DNA of 64,000 nt from an uncultured Thalassolituus sp. (GCA_913061435.1 CAJXUK010000001.1:124001-188000); one strand, 5' to 3'. Counted from the stretch's first letter, positions 33,312 through 42,871 are shown. Numbers and translations are program-made. The notes: generated by a model from the letters alone, not told the origin.

Positions 33312-34436
33312 ATGAATATTACCATTCTTGGCGCTGGCTTTGCTGCATTAACCGCAGTTAAAAATGTACGCAAGCAAGCGCCAGACGCAAATATAACCGT
33401 TATTGCACCTTTCAAGACACTGACTTATTTACCGAGCATTATCTGGATACCAGCAAATCTTCGCAAAGGAGAAGATTTAAAAATTGACCTAAGCCGTTTT
33501 TTTCAACGTAACAATGTTAATCATATTGAGGCTAGTGTCACCAATGTGATTAATTTAGGTCGCACGGTACAAACAGATGAGGGTGATTTTGACAACGATG
33601 GCTTAATAATAGCTTCTGGTGGCCGTTTTATTAAAAAATTACCGGGTATTGAACATGTTATTACGCCATGTGAAGGTATTTTCGCTGCAGAAAAAATCAA
33701 GTCACGTTTAAATGAATTAGAAGGTGGAACCATAGCCATAGGTTTTGGTGGCAATCCCAATGAGCCATCAGCCATGCGTGGTGGCCCAATGTTTGAATTT
33801 TTATTTGGTATTGATACCTTGCTTCGCCGACAGAATCGTCGTGATCAATTTGAAATTATTTTCTTTAATCCGGCACTAAAGCCAGGAATGAGGCTGGGCG
33901 AAAAAGTACCCGATATGGTGCTTAAAATGATGGCAAAAAGAAATATAAAAACCCACCTCGGCGAAAAAATGAAAGGCTTTGAAGCTAATAAGGTCATCAC
34001 CGAAAACAATGAAATTATTGCCGATCTGATTCTATTTATGCCCGGAATGACAGGGCCATCTTGGACTCAAAATTCTGATATATCTAAATCTAAAGGCGGA
34101 TTAATAAAAGCGAATGCTTCTTGCCAAGTAGAAGGGTTGGAAAAAACTTACGTGGCCGGTGATTCTGGTAGCTTTCCTGGACCAGAATGGCAGCCTAAGC
34201 AAGCTCACGCTGCTGATATTCAAGCGGCTGTGGCCAGTCGTAACTTGGTAGCTGAGTTAAAAGGAAAGCCAGCAAATGAAGTATTTAAACACGAATTGTT
34301 TTGTATAATTGATACGTTATCACACGGTGTTTTGATAAAGCGTACAGAATCAGGGACATTCATGTTGCCACCTTTGCGAATTATGCATTATGCAAAGCGA
34401 CTATTTGAAGGGATTTATTTAAAGCAATATAAGTAA
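33312..34436 (+). CDS. FAD-dependent oxidoreductase, sulfide:quinone oxidoreductase-like
   Basis: 374 residues of the two-dinucleotide-binding-domain flavoprotein family. FAD motif ILGAGFAALTAVKNV begins at residue 4, the second domain has IAIGFGGNPNEP, and the late FAD-binding YVAGDSGSFPGPEWQPKQAHAADIQA is the typical SQR/NDH-2 segment in which the flavin ring contacts the quinone site. Three Cys (TPCEG, ASCQVEG, LFCIID) are spread through the protein, but not at positions I can equate with the catalytic cysteines of SQR. A C-terminal hydrophobic/amphipathic region would allow membrane contact. A GAGG precedes the ATG. The substrate is unproven. Confidence 0.72.
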   Translation: MNITILGAGFAALTAVKNVRKQAPDANITVIAPFKTLTYLPSIIWIPANLRKGEDLKIDLSRFFQRNNVNHIEASVTNVINLGRTVQTDEGDFDNDGLIIASGGRFIKKLPGIEHVITPCEGIFAAEKIKSRLNELEGGTIAIGFGGNPNEPSAMRGGPMFEFLFGIDTLLRRQNRRDQFEIIFFNPALKPGMRLGEKVPDMVLKMMAKRNIKTHLGEKMKGFEANKVITENNEIIADLILFMPGMTGPSWTQNSDISKSKGGLIKANASCQVEGLEKTYVAGDSGSFPGPEWQPKQAHAADIQAAVASRNLVAELKGKPANEVFKHELFCIIDTLSHGVLIKRTESGTFMLPPLRIMHYAKRLFEGIYLKQYK

Positions 34437-34482
34437 GCTTTTGTTTAAATCGTGAGGCAAGCTATTCTGGTTGCAAACTTAT

Positions 34483-35079
34483 TTACTGCTTGGGTTTTTG
34501 GGCCATGCTACCCAGTAAAATCATGCGTAACTGCATAATTAAGCGTTCTTGAATCAAAATGACTTCTTCAGGCTTGTGTTCGATAGCCTCAATGCTCGCA
34601 ACCAATACTTGATTAACCATAACTTCTGCCGCTAATGCGGTATTATTAAGGCGACTATCGTTATTCAAATCTTCATATAACTCATCGATGAAAAACTGTT
34701 TTTCTTTTTGCAGTGCTTCACGAAAAATGCGCGGGCCGCCGGTTAAACCACTGGTTAATAAACGAAACAACTGTGGGTTTTTTTGGCTAAATTCAAGCTG
34801 AGTGATGACAGACATCTCAATCGCACTGCCATTTACTTTGATTCTTTGACGCGCTTTACGCATTAGTTGACGTAAGGTGAGGGCGACCTTGTCGACCAAT
34901 ACTAAACCCAGTTCTTCCATGTCTTTAAAGTGTCTGTAAAAAGTCGCTGGCGCTATTTGAGCTTCGCGAGTGACCTCTCTTAAACTTAGTGCTGGATAAC
35001 CTTTTTCTTCACTGAGTCTTAATGCAGCGTTAATAATAGACTGGCGTGTTTTTTCTTTTTGTTCTGACCGAATGCTCAT
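34483..35079 (-). CDS. fabR: TetR-family repressor FabR
   Basis: 198 residues from ATG 35079 (the frame is open back to 35163). The sequence SIRSEQKEKTRQSIINAALRLSEEKGYPALSLREVTREAQIAPATFYRHFKDMEELGLVLVD closely parallels E. coli FabR throughout the DNA-binding domain, as does LTLRQLMRKARQRI after it. FabR represses fabA/fabB and so sets the unsaturated-to-saturated fatty acid ratio, binding acyl-ACP or acyl-CoA. No fab gene is in the window, so its targets are elsewhere. It is convergent with the SQR-like gene and divergent from the rhodanese gene. Confidence 0.85.
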   Translation of the reverse strand: MSIRSEQKEKTRQSIINAALRLSEEKGYPALSLREVTREAQIAPATFYRHFKDMEELGLVLVDKVALTLRQLMRKARQRIKVNGSAIEMSVITQLEFSQKNPQLFRLLTSGLTGGPRIFREALQKEKQFFIDELYEDLNNDSRLNNTALAAEVMVNQVLVASIEAIEHKPEEVILIQERLIMQLRMILLGSMAQKPKQ

Positions 35080-35346
35080 GTGATAACTACGTTTTGCTGC
35101 GCACCATGGATTGCAGTTGGATAATGTTGGCTTAATATTAATGACACATACTATAACAGGCATTTAACTTTTCTGTAGATTAAATTGAATCGCGAGAGGG
35201 CAACGTTATTAAAGTAAAGGATATGTTTATTGGGTCGCAAGAAGATTACCTTGCCAATAAATATTCCTCGCTGGTAATATTCCTATAGGTAGTAAGTTAA
35301 AATGAAAACTTTAAAAGTCTTAAAATTGATTAAAAGGGAAATGAGT

Positions 35347-35709
35347 ATGTTAAAGAGCATCAAAAAATTGGCCAGTAAGGCTTTATTAATTGGCGCGGTT
35401 GTCAGTAGTTCTCTCATTACTTTTAGCACTGCGCAAGCACAGCAAGAAGTATGGCTAGATGTTCGTACTGCAGAAGAATACAGCACCGGCCATGTTGAGA
35501 ATTCTGCGCACATTCCTTATCAGCTCGTCGGTGACCAAATTGCCGCTTTAGTGAGTGATAAGGATACCCTTATTCACTTGTATTGCCGCAGTGGGAATCG
35601 CGCGGGTAAAGCTTTAAAAGTGTTGCAAGAAATGGGCTACACCAATGCACATAACGATGGTGGGATTTCTGATCTACACCATGATGCCGTTATTATTGAA
35701 CCCAAGTAG
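35347..35709 (+). CDS. Periplasmic single-domain rhodanese (PspE-like)
   Basis: 120 residues from ATG 35347, chosen because AAGGGAA lies 8 bases upstream; ATG 35341 and 35302 are also in frame. A signal peptide ends at about TAQA, so the protein should be periplasmic. One rhodanese domain follows: VWLDVRTAEEYSTGHV, AHIPY, and the active-site loop CRSGNRAGKA with Cys80 as the sulfur carrier. Rhodaneses transfer sulfane sulfur to thiols or cyanide. Its closeness to an SQR-like gene suggests reduced-sulfur handling, but the genes are on separate transcripts. A perfect terminator follows. Confidence 0.88.
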   Translation: MLKSIKKLASKALLIGAVVSSSLITFSTAQAQQEVWLDVRTAEEYSTGHVENSAHIPYQLVGDQIAALVSDKDTLIHLYCRSGNRAGKALKVLQEMGYTNAHNDGGISDLHHDAVIIEPK

Positions 35710-35753
35710 CATATTTTTAGAAGTTTTGGCTTAAAGTCGTTTTTTCTAAAGTC

Positions 35754-35786
35754 ATTAACGTTCTGCCAGCGCAGAACGTTAATTTT
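35754..35786 (+). terminator. Perfect hairpin terminator between rhodanese and universal stress genes
   Basis: ATTAACGTTCTGC and GCAGAACGTTAAT are exact inverse complements (13 pairs) around a CAGC loop, followed by four T on the plus strand. It lies between the stops of two convergent genes and probably serves the rhodanese transcript, perhaps both directions. Confidence 0.85.
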
Positions 35787-35800
35787 ACACTTGTCTAAGA

Positions 35801-36730
35801 TTAAGAAATAGAAGGGTCAACACCATCGAGGGGTTTAACAACTAAAACGTCACACGAAACCCGATCAATAATACGCTCAGCAGTATTGCCAAGCAAAACA
35901 CCAGACAAGCCTTCTCGGCCAACGGTGCCAATCACAACCACATCAGCTTCAAGCTCTTTAGTCATGTCTTCTAGAACATCATCCGGATCGCCTTCTTTTA
36001 TGTGCACATTATCTTCACTGACATTGTATTTGCGTGCATATTTTGAGCATTCTAGGCGATGTTGCTTGGTAATATATTGATGAATGTCATCAGGAGCAGA
36101 AACCTCCGGTACCATCGCAAAAGCCAATGCAACCATTGGGTATGAATTAACTATGTGTAAGTCTGTAGAGAAATTGTCGGATAAATGTTCGGCGAATGCC
36201 AAAATGTTTTCATTTATTAACTGATGACCTTCGTCATTTGAGGTGGCATCAATTGACGCTACAATCCGGTTATTGGTCCAAGGCTTTGCAGATTTGACCA
36301 TTAAAATAGGAGCAGGGCAGTGGCGCAGTAAGTTCCAATCACTGTGAGTAAAAATACGATCCATAATGGTGTAGTGTGCTTTTGTACCTTTTACTACTAA
36401 GTCAAAGTTACCTGTATTCATAGAAGCCATTACCGCGTCATGAATATTTTTTTGCCAATGAACTTCTGTAGAAATTTCAATGCCATTGCTCTCGGCTTCG
36501 TCGGCATAACTATCCAACCAAGCTTGGCAATTATTAATAAGCGCTTGTTTAATTTTGAATTTGGTTTCAGTCTCTAATGATGAGTCATCTTCGCAGTGGG
36601 CTTCGTAGCAACTGCCTAAAATTGTAATGTCTGCCTTTACCGAGCTCGCCAATGCTAACGCACGATCAAAAGCTGGTTGCTCTGGATGATCATTATCTAA
36701 TACAACAAGAATGTGATTTATATTAAGCAT
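35801..36730 (-). CDS. Tandem universal stress protein (UspE-like)
   Basis: 309 residues with two Usp domains (about 1-150 and 160-305). The first begins HILVVLDNDHPEQPAFDRALALA and the second ends in VVVIGTVGREGLSGVLLGNTAERIIDRVSCDVLVVKP, which contains the ATP-binding GxxG-type loop of UspFG/UspE proteins. The first domain has a less complete loop. The role in E. coli UspE is stress survival and aggregation. GGAG is 6 bases before the ATG. A possible FNR/Anr box lies about 56 bases upstream, fitting oxygen-limited induction as reported for Pseudomonas homologues. Confidence 0.9.
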   Translation of the reverse strand: MLNINHILVVLDNDHPEQPAFDRALALASSVKADITILGSCYEAHCEDDSSLETETKFKIKQALINNCQAWLDSYADEAESNGIEISTEVHWQKNIHDAVMASMNTGNFDLVVKGTKAHYTIMDRIFTHSDWNLLRHCPAPILMVKSAKPWTNNRIVASIDATSNDEGHQLINENILAFAEHLSDNFSTDLHIVNSYPMVALAFAMVPEVSAPDDIHQYITKQHRLECSKYARKYNVSEDNVHIKEGDPDDVLEDMTKELEADVVVIGTVGREGLSGVLLGNTAERIIDRVSCDVLVVKPLDGVDPSIS

Positions 36731-36785
36731 GGTTAGCTCCTTTTATAATTTAATATCCAATGTATAGCAGGCTATCAATAAGTTG

Positions 36786-36799
36786 TTGTTTTATATCAA
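36786..36799 (-). promoter_or_regulatory. Possible FNR/Anr box upstream of the universal stress gene
   Basis: On the minus strand TTGATATAAAACAA matches the FNR/Anr consensus TTGAT-N4-ATCAA at nine of ten fixed positions. A -10-like TATACA (36766-36761) lies at about the spacing expected for a class II activated promoter, and the start codon is some 30 bases beyond that. Not proven; a single near-match can arise by chance in AT-rich DNA. Confidence 0.4.
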
Positions 36800-36820
36800 G
36801 AGATCCAAACTTAATTGTAG

Positions 36821-37723
36821 CTAAAAGTTATTTTGTCTGTTTTTTATTAGGGCAATAAAAGCCTTGGCCGCATTAGATAAAGTTCTACCCTGCAGATATA
36901 AGAAACCCAATGGACGAGTTAAACTAATATCCTCTACTTTCAGCACTATTAAAGCACTGCTATCTGCTTTTTCAATCATGGATTCTGGTAATAGACTCCA
37001 GCCTAAACCTACCGATGCTAGCATCTTAATGGTTTCTAAATAATTTGTAGGCATGGGGTTATTTAGTTGTAAATTTCGTTGTTTAAATGTGTTCTGAATG
37101 AGTTGAAAAGTAAATGTATTACTTTCTGGCAAAATGGCTGGAAACTTACTCAAATCTGCTAATGTCACTTTGCTAACTAACTGTAAAGGATGTTCTTTAG
37201 CGCAGACAAAAACCATTTTGTCATGCCACAAAACCTCGCTCACCATGCCTTCTGGTGCAAAATTACCATTTACACTTTCTAAAGTGGTTAAGGCCAACTC
37301 CACTTGTCGTTGGGCAACGGCTTGATAAGCAGACTCTGAACCCATAAAACTCAGGTTAAGTTCGGCAAGAGGAAATTGACTCACAAACGATTTCAAAAAT
37401 GGCGGTAGCCTGTGTAAGCCAATATGATGGCTAGTTCCCAGCTTTAGACTGCCTTCAACTTTATGGTTCATATTGCGCATTGAAAGCTGAGTATCGTTCA
37501 CAAGCTGAACAATTTCTTTGGCTTTGGGTAACAGTGCTTGCCCGGTATTGGTCAAGCTAAGGCTGCGATTATGGCGCTCAAATAAGGGATTATTTAATTG
37601 CCCTTCTAGTCCTTTAATACGTTTACTAATAGCCGGCTGGGTAAGATGAAGCTGATCGGCCGCCAACGAAAAAGACTTATGTTCAGCAACCGCGATAAAA
37701 GCGGTAAGTGCTTGAATATCCAT
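36821..37723 (-). CDS. LysR-family transcriptional regulator
   Basis: 300 residues. N-terminal helix-turn-helix: MDIQALTAFIAVAEHKSFSLAADQLHLTQPAISKRIKGLEGQL, with TQPAISKRI as the recognition helix, then a typical periplasmic-binding-like effector domain. It is divergent from leuC with 203 bases between the starts. A LysR gene in this place is common in pseudomonads and oceanospirillales, and such regulators often control the divergent neighbour, here leuCD. The effector is unknown; a leucine-pathway intermediate is an attractive but untested idea. Confidence 0.92.
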   Translation of the reverse strand: MDIQALTAFIAVAEHKSFSLAADQLHLTQPAISKRIKGLEGQLNNPLFERHNRSLSLTNTGQALLPKAKEIVQLVNDTQLSMRNMNHKVEGSLKLGTSHHIGLHRLPPFLKSFVSQFPLAELNLSFMGSESAYQAVAQRQVELALTTLESVNGNFAPEGMVSEVLWHDKMVFVCAKEHPLQLVSKVTLADLSKFPAILPESNTFTFQLIQNTFKQRNLQLNNPMPTNYLETIKMLASVGLGWSLLPESMIEKADSSALIVLKVEDISLTRPLGFLYLQGRTLSNAAKAFIALIKNRQNNF

Positions 37724-37799
37724 GGATAAAATTACTCTATGTGAGACAGTAAGGCTAAGCGCTATTCCTAATAGTAATGCAATTTATGAAAAATATGAA

Positions 37800-37829
37800 T
37801 TGGAGTTATTTATACGATTTTTGTATGAT
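37800..37829 (+). promoter_or_regulatory. Putative sigma-70 promoter for leuCD
   Basis: TTGGAG (37800-37805) and TATGAT (37824-37829) are separated by 18 bases. The start would lie about 90 bases before the leuC ATG. The region between LysR and leuC is the only intergenic DNA in front of leuCD. It also contains AT-rich dyads (for example TTTATGAAAAATATGAA) where a LysR protein could bind. Confidence 0.4.
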
Positions 37830-37926
37830 GGGTGCATCAAAGAAGCATGCAGGATTTTTCGAATACATTTCTGCTTTCAAAAAAGACTTCTTATTGAAAT
37901 TAATCAGTCAGCTATGAGAGAGCGCT

Positions 37927-39357
37927 ATGACGGCTAAAACATTATATGACAAGTTGTGGGATTCACACTTGGTCAAACAACGCGACGACGGCACGGCTTT
38001 AATCTATATTGATCGTCAGTTATTACACGAAGTAACCTCACCGCAAGCATTCGAAGGTCTTCGTATTGCAGCTCGTAAACCTTGGAAGTTAAGCGCAAAC
38101 TTAGCGACACCAGACCATAACGTACCAACGACTAAAACAGAGCGTACGGTGGGCATTGCGGGCATTCAAGATCCGGTTTCTAAAATTCAGGTGCAAACCT
38201 TAGACGACAACTGTAACGAATTTGGCATTACCCAATTCGATATGATGGATAAGCGCCAAGGCATTGTTCACGTTGTTGGCCCAGAGCAGGGCGCAACTTT
38301 GCCAGGTATGACGGTTGTTTGTGGTGACTCCCACACCGCAACCCACGGTGCATTTGCTGCCTTAGCGCACGGTATAGGTACGTCTGAAGTTGAACACGTA
38401 TTAGCCACTCAGTGTTTGATTCAACGCAAAATGAAAAATCTTTTGATTAACGTTGAAGGTACTTTGGGTGAAGGCATTACCGGTAAAGACGTGGTATTGC
38501 ATGTTATTGGTGTAATCGGAACCGCTGGCGGCAACGGTTGCGCAATGGAATTTGGCGGCAGCGCGATTCGCAGCATGAGCATGGAAGGTCGCATGACCAT
38601 GTGCAACATGGCAATTGAAGCGGGCGCTCGTGTCGGTATGGTGGCATTTGACCAAATCACTGCCGATTACGTTAAAGGTCGCGACTTTGCACCAAAAGGC
38701 GATCATTGGGAAATGGCATTAGAACAGTGGGCGGATTTAGTCTCTGATGAAGATGCGGTTTTCGATAAGGTTGTAGAAATTAAAGCGGAAGACATCAAGC
38801 CACAGGTTACTTGGGGCACGTCGCCAGAAATGGTCACCACGGTTGATGGTTTTGTACCAACTTTAGAAGATGCCAAAGATGAAGTAGAGCGCAGTGGTTT
38901 TGAGCGTGCCTACAAATACATGGGCTTAGAGCCAGGCCAAGCGATTACCGACATCAACTTGGATCGAGTATTTATTGGTTCTTGCACTAATAGCCGTATT
39001 GAAGATTTGCGCGCCGCCGCTGCCGTTGCGAAAGGCAATAAAGTCGCTGACTCTGTGATTCAGGCTTTGGTTGTTCCGGGCTCTGGCTTGGTTAAAGAGC
39101 AGGCGGAAAAAGAAGGTTTGGATAAAATTTTTATCGAAGCTGGCTTTGAATGGCGCGAGCCAGGTTGTTCAATGTGTTTGGCAATGAACGCTGATAAGTT
39201 GGGTAGCGGTGAACATTGCGCTTCTACCTCTAACCGTAATTTTGAAGGTCGTCAGGGCTATGGTGGTCGTACGCATTTGGTAAGCCCAGCCATGGCAGCC
39301 GCGGCGGCGATTGCGGGTCACTTTGTTGATGTTCGTCAGTTTGAATTGGTTAAATAA
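37927..39357 (+). CDS. leuC: 3-isopropylmalate dehydratase large subunit
   Basis: With LeuD, this aconitase-family enzyme isomerises 2-isopropylmalate to 3-isopropylmalate in leucine synthesis. The 4Fe-4S cluster ligands are visible in [13 protein letters not shown] and [11 protein letters not shown], and [29 protein letters not shown] is a signature segment. Length (476) is normal. leuD begins 12 bases after its stop, so the two subunits are cotranscribed. Confidence 0.98.
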   Translation: MTAKTLYDKLWDSHLVKQRDDGTALIYIDRQLLHEVTSPQAFEGLRIAARKPWKLSANLATPDHNVPTTKTERTVGIAGIQDPVSKIQVQTLDDNCNEFGITQFDMMDKRQGIVHVVGPEQGATLPGMTVVCGDSHTATHGAFAALAHGIGTSEVEHVLATQCLIQRKMKNLLINVEGTLGEGITGKDVVLHVIGVIGTAGGNGCAMEFGGSAIRSMSMEGRMTMCNMAIEAGARVGMVAFDQITADYVKGRDFAPKGDHWEMALEQWADLVSDEDAVFDKVVEIKAEDIKPQVTWGTSPEMVTTVDGFVPTLEDAKDEVERSGFERAYKYMGLEPGQAITDINLDRVFIGSCTNSRIEDLRAAAAVAKGNKVADSVIQALVVPGSGLVKEQAEKEGLDKIFIEAGFEWREPGCSMCLAMNADKLGSGEHCASTSNRNFEGRQGYGGRTHLVSPAMAAAAAIAGHFVDVRQFELVK

Positions 39358-39369
39358 AGGAGCGTTATA

Positions 39370-40005
39370 ATGAAAGCATTTGTTAAGCAAAGCGGTATCG
39401 TCGCTCCTATGGATCGCGCCAATATCGATACAGATATGATCATCCCTAAGCAGTTTTTGAAATCCATCAAGCGTAGCGGCTTCGGCCCGAACTTGTTTGA
39501 TGAATTGCGTTATCTTGATGAAGGCCAGCCTGATGCTGATAACTCGGGTCGTCCGTTAAATCCGGATTTCGTTTTGAATCAGCCGCGTTACCAGGGTGCT
39601 TCAATTCTATTAACCCGTGAAAACTTTGGTTGTGGTTCTTCTCGTGAACACGCACCATGGGCGTTAGAAGATTTTGGTTTTCAGGTTATCATTGCCTCTA
39701 GTTATGCGGATATTTTCTTCAATAACAGTTTCAAAAACGGTCTTTTACCGATTGTTTTAGACGAAGCAATTATTGATGGTTTATTTGCCGAAGTCACCGC
39801 GACAGAAGGTTATGAGTTGACGGTTGATTTAGAAAATCAAAACATCGTGAAGCCAAATGGTGATTTAATCCCATTTGAAGTTGACGCCTTCCGCAAGCAT
39901 TGCTTGATGAACGGCCTTGATGATATTGGCTTGACATTGCAAGATGCAGACGACATTACGGCTTATGAAGTTAAGCGCAAAGCATCGTCGCCTTGGTTGT
40001 TTTAG
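39370..40005 (+). CDS. leuD: 3-isopropylmalate dehydratase small subunit
   Basis: The swivelling small subunit of the dehydratase. [18 protein letters not shown] near the start, [15 protein letters not shown] and [22 protein letters not shown] are the diagnostic segments; 211 residues is normal. AAGGAG lies ahead of the ATG, 12 bases after leuC. Downstream is a 436-base gap rich in palindromic repeats that separates it from leuB, which in related genomes follows more closely. Confidence 0.98.
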   Translation: MKAFVKQSGIVAPMDRANIDTDMIIPKQFLKSIKRSGFGPNLFDELRYLDEGQPDADNSGRPLNPDFVLNQPRYQGASILLTRENFGCGSSREHAPWALEDFGFQVIIASSYADIFFNNSFKNGLLPIVLDEAIIDGLFAEVTATEGYELTVDLENQNIVKPNGDLIPFEVDAFRKHCLMNGLDDIGLTLQDADDITAYEVKRKASSPWLF

Positions 40006-40070
40006 GTTGTACGAGATAAAAGATTAAAAGCAGGCTTTTGCACGCGCTTTTTACGCATGACTTTAAGTAA

Positions 40071-40150
40071 TTCTCTTCAGGGGACGCCGTAAATACGTCC
40101 CTGTAGGCTCGTACCCCGCATCCCTGCGGCGTGACGCCTCCTGAAGAGAA
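40071..40150 (+). repeat. REP-like palindromic repeat, copy A
   Basis: An 80-base nested palindrome. Outer arms TTCTCTTCAGG (40071-40081) and CCTGAAGAGAA (40140-40150) are exact complements, and inner arms ACGCCG (40084-40089) and CGGCGT (40127-40132) also pair. Between them lies the core CGTAAATACGTCCCTGTAG (40088-40106) followed by GCTCG and CGCATCCCTGCG. The core recurs, inverted, at copies B and C. It resembles the short dispersed intergenic repeats of marine gammaproteobacteria. Confidence 0.8.
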
Positions 40151-40161
40151 CAACTTAAATC

Positions 40162-40296
40162 ATGCCAATGAAATTTATGATTACTCAAGAAATCTTGGCT
40201 TATTTGAACCTTTCTAGAGTTTTAATGTATGCAATTCATATTGAATTGATTGAAGAGTTATTGGAAAGGGTGGCTAGGTCTTGGGTGGTTCGTTAA
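40162..40296 (+). CDS. Possible 44-residue open reading frame between repeats A and B
   Basis: ATG 40162 to TAA 40296 encodes a mostly helical peptide with no family I recognise. EILAYLNLSRVLMYAI has a faint resemblance to the helix-turn-helix of excisionase-like proteins, but it is too short and too diverged to call. There is no good ribosome site. It occupies nearly all the DNA between two inverted repeat copies, so it may be a remnant of a mobile element, or chance. Confidence 0.2.
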   Translation: MPMKFMITQEILAYLNLSRVLMYAIHIELIEELLERVARSWVVR

Positions 40297-40300
40297 AGGG

Positions 40301-40359
40301 GCGTCATTTCGCAGGGATGCGAAATACGAGGCTACAGGGAAGTATTTACGCCCGTCCCC
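40301..40359 (-). repeat. REP-like repeat, copy B (inverted relative to A)
   Basis: Read on the minus strand it follows copy A almost base for base: GGGGACG, then CGTAAATACTTCCCTGTAG, CTCGTA, CGCATCCCTGCG and TGACGC. The 19-base core (40332-40350 on the plus strand) differs from A by one base and is identical to copy C. It lacks the outer TTCTCTTCAGG arms of copy A. It lies 82 bases before leuB. Confidence 0.8.
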
Positions 40360-40441
40360 AAAAACGAATTACCCATTACCTAGCTATCCGTGTTGAAAAT
40401 TACAAGAATCAAAGTTATTTAGTTGTTAAGCGGAATCAAAA

Positions 40442-41518
40442 ATGTCTAAAAAAGTATTAATCCTACCAGGTGATGGTATTGGCCCAGAGATCGTAACCGA
40501 AGCAGAAAACGTATTGGTTGCCGTAAACGAGAAGTTTAACCTAGGTCTAGAATTTGACCATGGTTTAGTCGGCGGTGCAGGCTATGATGCCGAAGGTTCT
40601 CCACTGCCAGCATCAACCATGGAAAAAGCCAAAGCGGCTGATGCCATCCTTCTTGGTGCAGTGGGTGGCCCTAAGTGGGACAACCTAGAAGATCGCGAAA
40701 TGCGCCCTGAAAAAGGCCTATTAGGTTTGCGCTCTGGCCTTGAATTGTTTGGCAACTTGCGCCCAGCAATCCTATACCCACAACTTGCAGATGCCTCATC
40801 ATTAAAGCCAGAAGTAGTATCTGGTCTTGATATTTTAATCGTTCGTGAACTAACGGGTGGCATTTACTTCGGCCAGCCACGCGGCATTCGCACATTAGAA
40901 AATGGCGAGCGACAAGGTTACAATACCTACGTATACAGCGAATCAGAGATTCGTCGTATCGGTAAAGTAGCGTTTGAAGCGGCTAAAAAACGCGGTGGCA
41001 AACTATGCTCCGTCGACAAAGCCAACGTACTAGAAGTAACCGTACTGTGGCGCGAAATCATGAACGACATGGCGAAAGACTACCCAGAGGTAGAACTTTC
41101 TCACATGTACGTTGATAACGCCGCAATGCAACTCGTACGTGCACCGAAGCAGTTTGACGTCATGGTAACAGGCAATATGTTTGGTGACATCCTATCCGAT
41201 GCCGCAGCCATGCTAACCGGCTCAATCGGCATGCTACCTTCGGCGTCTTTAGACAAAGACAACAAAGGCATGTACGAACCTTGTCACGGCAGCGCACCTG
41301 ATATTGCAGGCCAAGGCATAGCAAACCCATTAGCGACCATTCTTTCGGCGGCAATGATGTTACGATACTCTTTAGGTGAAAACACTGCAGCCGATGCCAT
41401 CGAAAAAGCAGTAAGTGACGTATTAGACCTTAATCTACGTACGCCAGACATCTACTCTGATGGCATGACAAAAGTAAGCACCGCAGAAATGGGTGCAGCA
41501 GTCGTAAAAGCACTTTAA
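40442..41518 (+). CDS. leuB: 3-isopropylmalate dehydrogenase
   Basis: This enzyme oxidises and decarboxylates 3-isopropylmalate with NAD+ to give the leucine precursor. [12 protein letters not shown] at the start, [22 protein letters not shown] with [22 protein letters not shown], and [19 protein letters not shown] are family signatures. Length (358) is normal. It is separated from leuD by 436 bases and from asd by 218, both holding REP-like repeats, so it probably has its own promoter rather than belonging to a tight leuCDB operon. Confidence 0.98.
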   Translation: MSKKVLILPGDGIGPEIVTEAENVLVAVNEKFNLGLEFDHGLVGGAGYDAEGSPLPASTMEKAKAADAILLGAVGGPKWDNLEDREMRPEKGLLGLRSGLELFGNLRPAILYPQLADASSLKPEVVSGLDILIVRELTGGIYFGQPRGIRTLENGERQGYNTYVYSESEIRRIGKVAFEAAKKRGGKLCSVDKANVLEVTVLWREIMNDMAKDYPEVELSHMYVDNAAMQLVRAPKQFDVMVTGNMFGDILSDAAAMLTGSIGMLPSASLDKDNKGMYEPCHGSAPDIAGQGIANPLATILSAAMMLRYSLGENTAADAIEKAVSDVLDLNLRTPDIYSDGMTKVSTAEMGAAVVKAL

Positions 41519-41620
41519 TAGCTAAATAACTGTTAGCTGGAAAACATTAAAGTACGAAAAGAATTAATTGATAAGCAACCAAAAGCTAGGTATGAGTGTT
41601 TATTAGTTCAATAGCAAATA

Positions 41621-41675
41621 TGCGAGGCAGGAAGCCGAACTAAGTCTACAGGGAAGTATTTACGACGTTTTGCGG
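41621..41675 (-). repeat. REP-like repeat, copy C (degenerate, same orientation as B)
   Basis: CTACAGGGAAGTATTTACG (41646-41664) is identical to the core of copy B. The flanks keep the spacing but not the sequence (for example AGGAAGCC in place of AGGGATGCG), so this looks like an older, decaying copy. It lies 62 bases before asd. Copies B and C therefore bracket leuB as direct repeats. Confidence 0.7.
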
Positions 41676-41736
41676 TTGAACTAAAAATAAGCGAGTGAAC
41701 CTAGCGTTTTGAAGTTGAAAATTAGGTTGGAATATA

Positions 41737-42852
41737 ATGAAAACTGTAGGTCTTGTAGGCTGGCGTGGCATGGTTGGCTCCGTGCTAATGCAACGAATGG
41801 AAGCAGAGAACGACTTTGCTGATATCAATCCGGTATATTTTACTACCTCTCAAGCAGGGCAAGCAGCCCCAGCGTTTGGTGGCAAAGAAGCCCCTGCGCT
41901 TAAAGACGCGTTCGACATTAACGAACTAAAAGCCATGGACGTCATCATCACCTGTCAAGGTGGCGATTACACCAAACAAGTTTACTCAAAGCTAATGGCC
42001 ACCGGTTGGAAAGGCTACTGGATCGATGCGGCATCAAGCCTGCGTATGGCCGATGACGCAATTATCGTACTCGACCCAGTCAACAAAAACGTCATCAAAG
42101 ACGGCCTAAGTAATGGTGTTAAAACCTTCGTAGGCGGAAACTGCACCGTATCCCTAATGCTAATGGGGTTGGGTGGTTTGTTCGAAAACGGCCTGGTTGA
42201 ATGGTTAAGCTCACAAACCTACCAAGCAGCTTCGGGTGGCGGTGCTAAGCACATGCGTGAATTACTGACGCAAATGGGCCAACTAAACGCTTCTGTTGCA
42301 ACTGAGTTGGCTGATCCACGCAGTGCAATTTTAGACATTGACCGTATCGTTGCAGAAACGCAGCGCAACGGATCAATGGACACAGCCAACTTTGGCGTAC
42401 CATTAGGTGGCAGCTTAATCCCATACATCGATACAGAAATGGACAATGGCCAAAGCCGTGAAGAATGGAAAGGCCAAGCTGAAACCAACAAGATTTTAGC
42501 AACCGGCAGCAACATCATCCCAGTAGACGGCACCTGCGTGCGTATTGGTTCTATGCGCTGTCATAGCCAAGCCTTCACCATCAAGCTTAAAAAAGATGTA
42601 CCGATGGATGAAATTAACGCCATGCTAGACGAGCACTCGCAATGGTCTGGTGTTGTTCCAAACAACAAAGAAGCCACTATTGCAGGTTTAACACCAACAG
42701 CGGTTACCGGTACTTTAAATGTGCCAGTAGGACGCTTACGTAAAATGAACATGGGATCACAATACTTGAATGCATTCTCTGTAGGTGATCAATTGCTGTG
42801 GGGTGCTGCCGAGCCACTTCGTCGTATGTTGCGTATTTTATTAGAAAACTAA
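41737..42852 (+). CDS. asd: Aspartate-semialdehyde dehydrogenase
   Basis: This enzyme makes aspartate-semialdehyde, the branch point to lysine, diaminopimelate, threonine and methionine, so it is usually essential for cell-wall synthesis. [17 protein letters not shown] is the nucleotide-binding segment, [17 protein letters not shown] carries the catalytic Cys, and the substrate segment [12 protein letters not shown] supplies the Arg and His residues. Length (371) matches the gammaproteobacterial form. The 304 bases to fimV contain a long inverted repeat. Confidence 0.98.
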   Translation: MKTVGLVGWRGMVGSVLMQRMEAENDFADINPVYFTTSQAGQAAPAFGGKEAPALKDAFDINELKAMDVIITCQGGDYTKQVYSKLMATGWKGYWIDAASSLRMADDAIIVLDPVNKNVIKDGLSNGVKTFVGGNCTVSLMLMGLGGLFENGLVEWLSSQTYQAASGGGAKHMRELLTQMGQLNASVATELADPRSAILDIDRIVAETQRNGSMDTANFGVPLGGSLIPYIDTEMDNGQSREEWKGQAETNKILATGSNIIPVDGTCVRIGSMRCHSQAFTIKLKKDVPMDEINAMLDEHSQWSGVVPNNKEATIAGLTPTAVTGTLNVPVGRLRKMNMGSQYLNAFSVGDQLLWGAAEPLRRMLRILLEN

Positions 42853-42871
42853 AGATATGAGGGCTTGCATT

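Noticed and set aside
38401-38706. Minus-strand open frames inside leuC
   Set aside because: leuC is a certain gene here, and the antisense frames show no recognisable protein.
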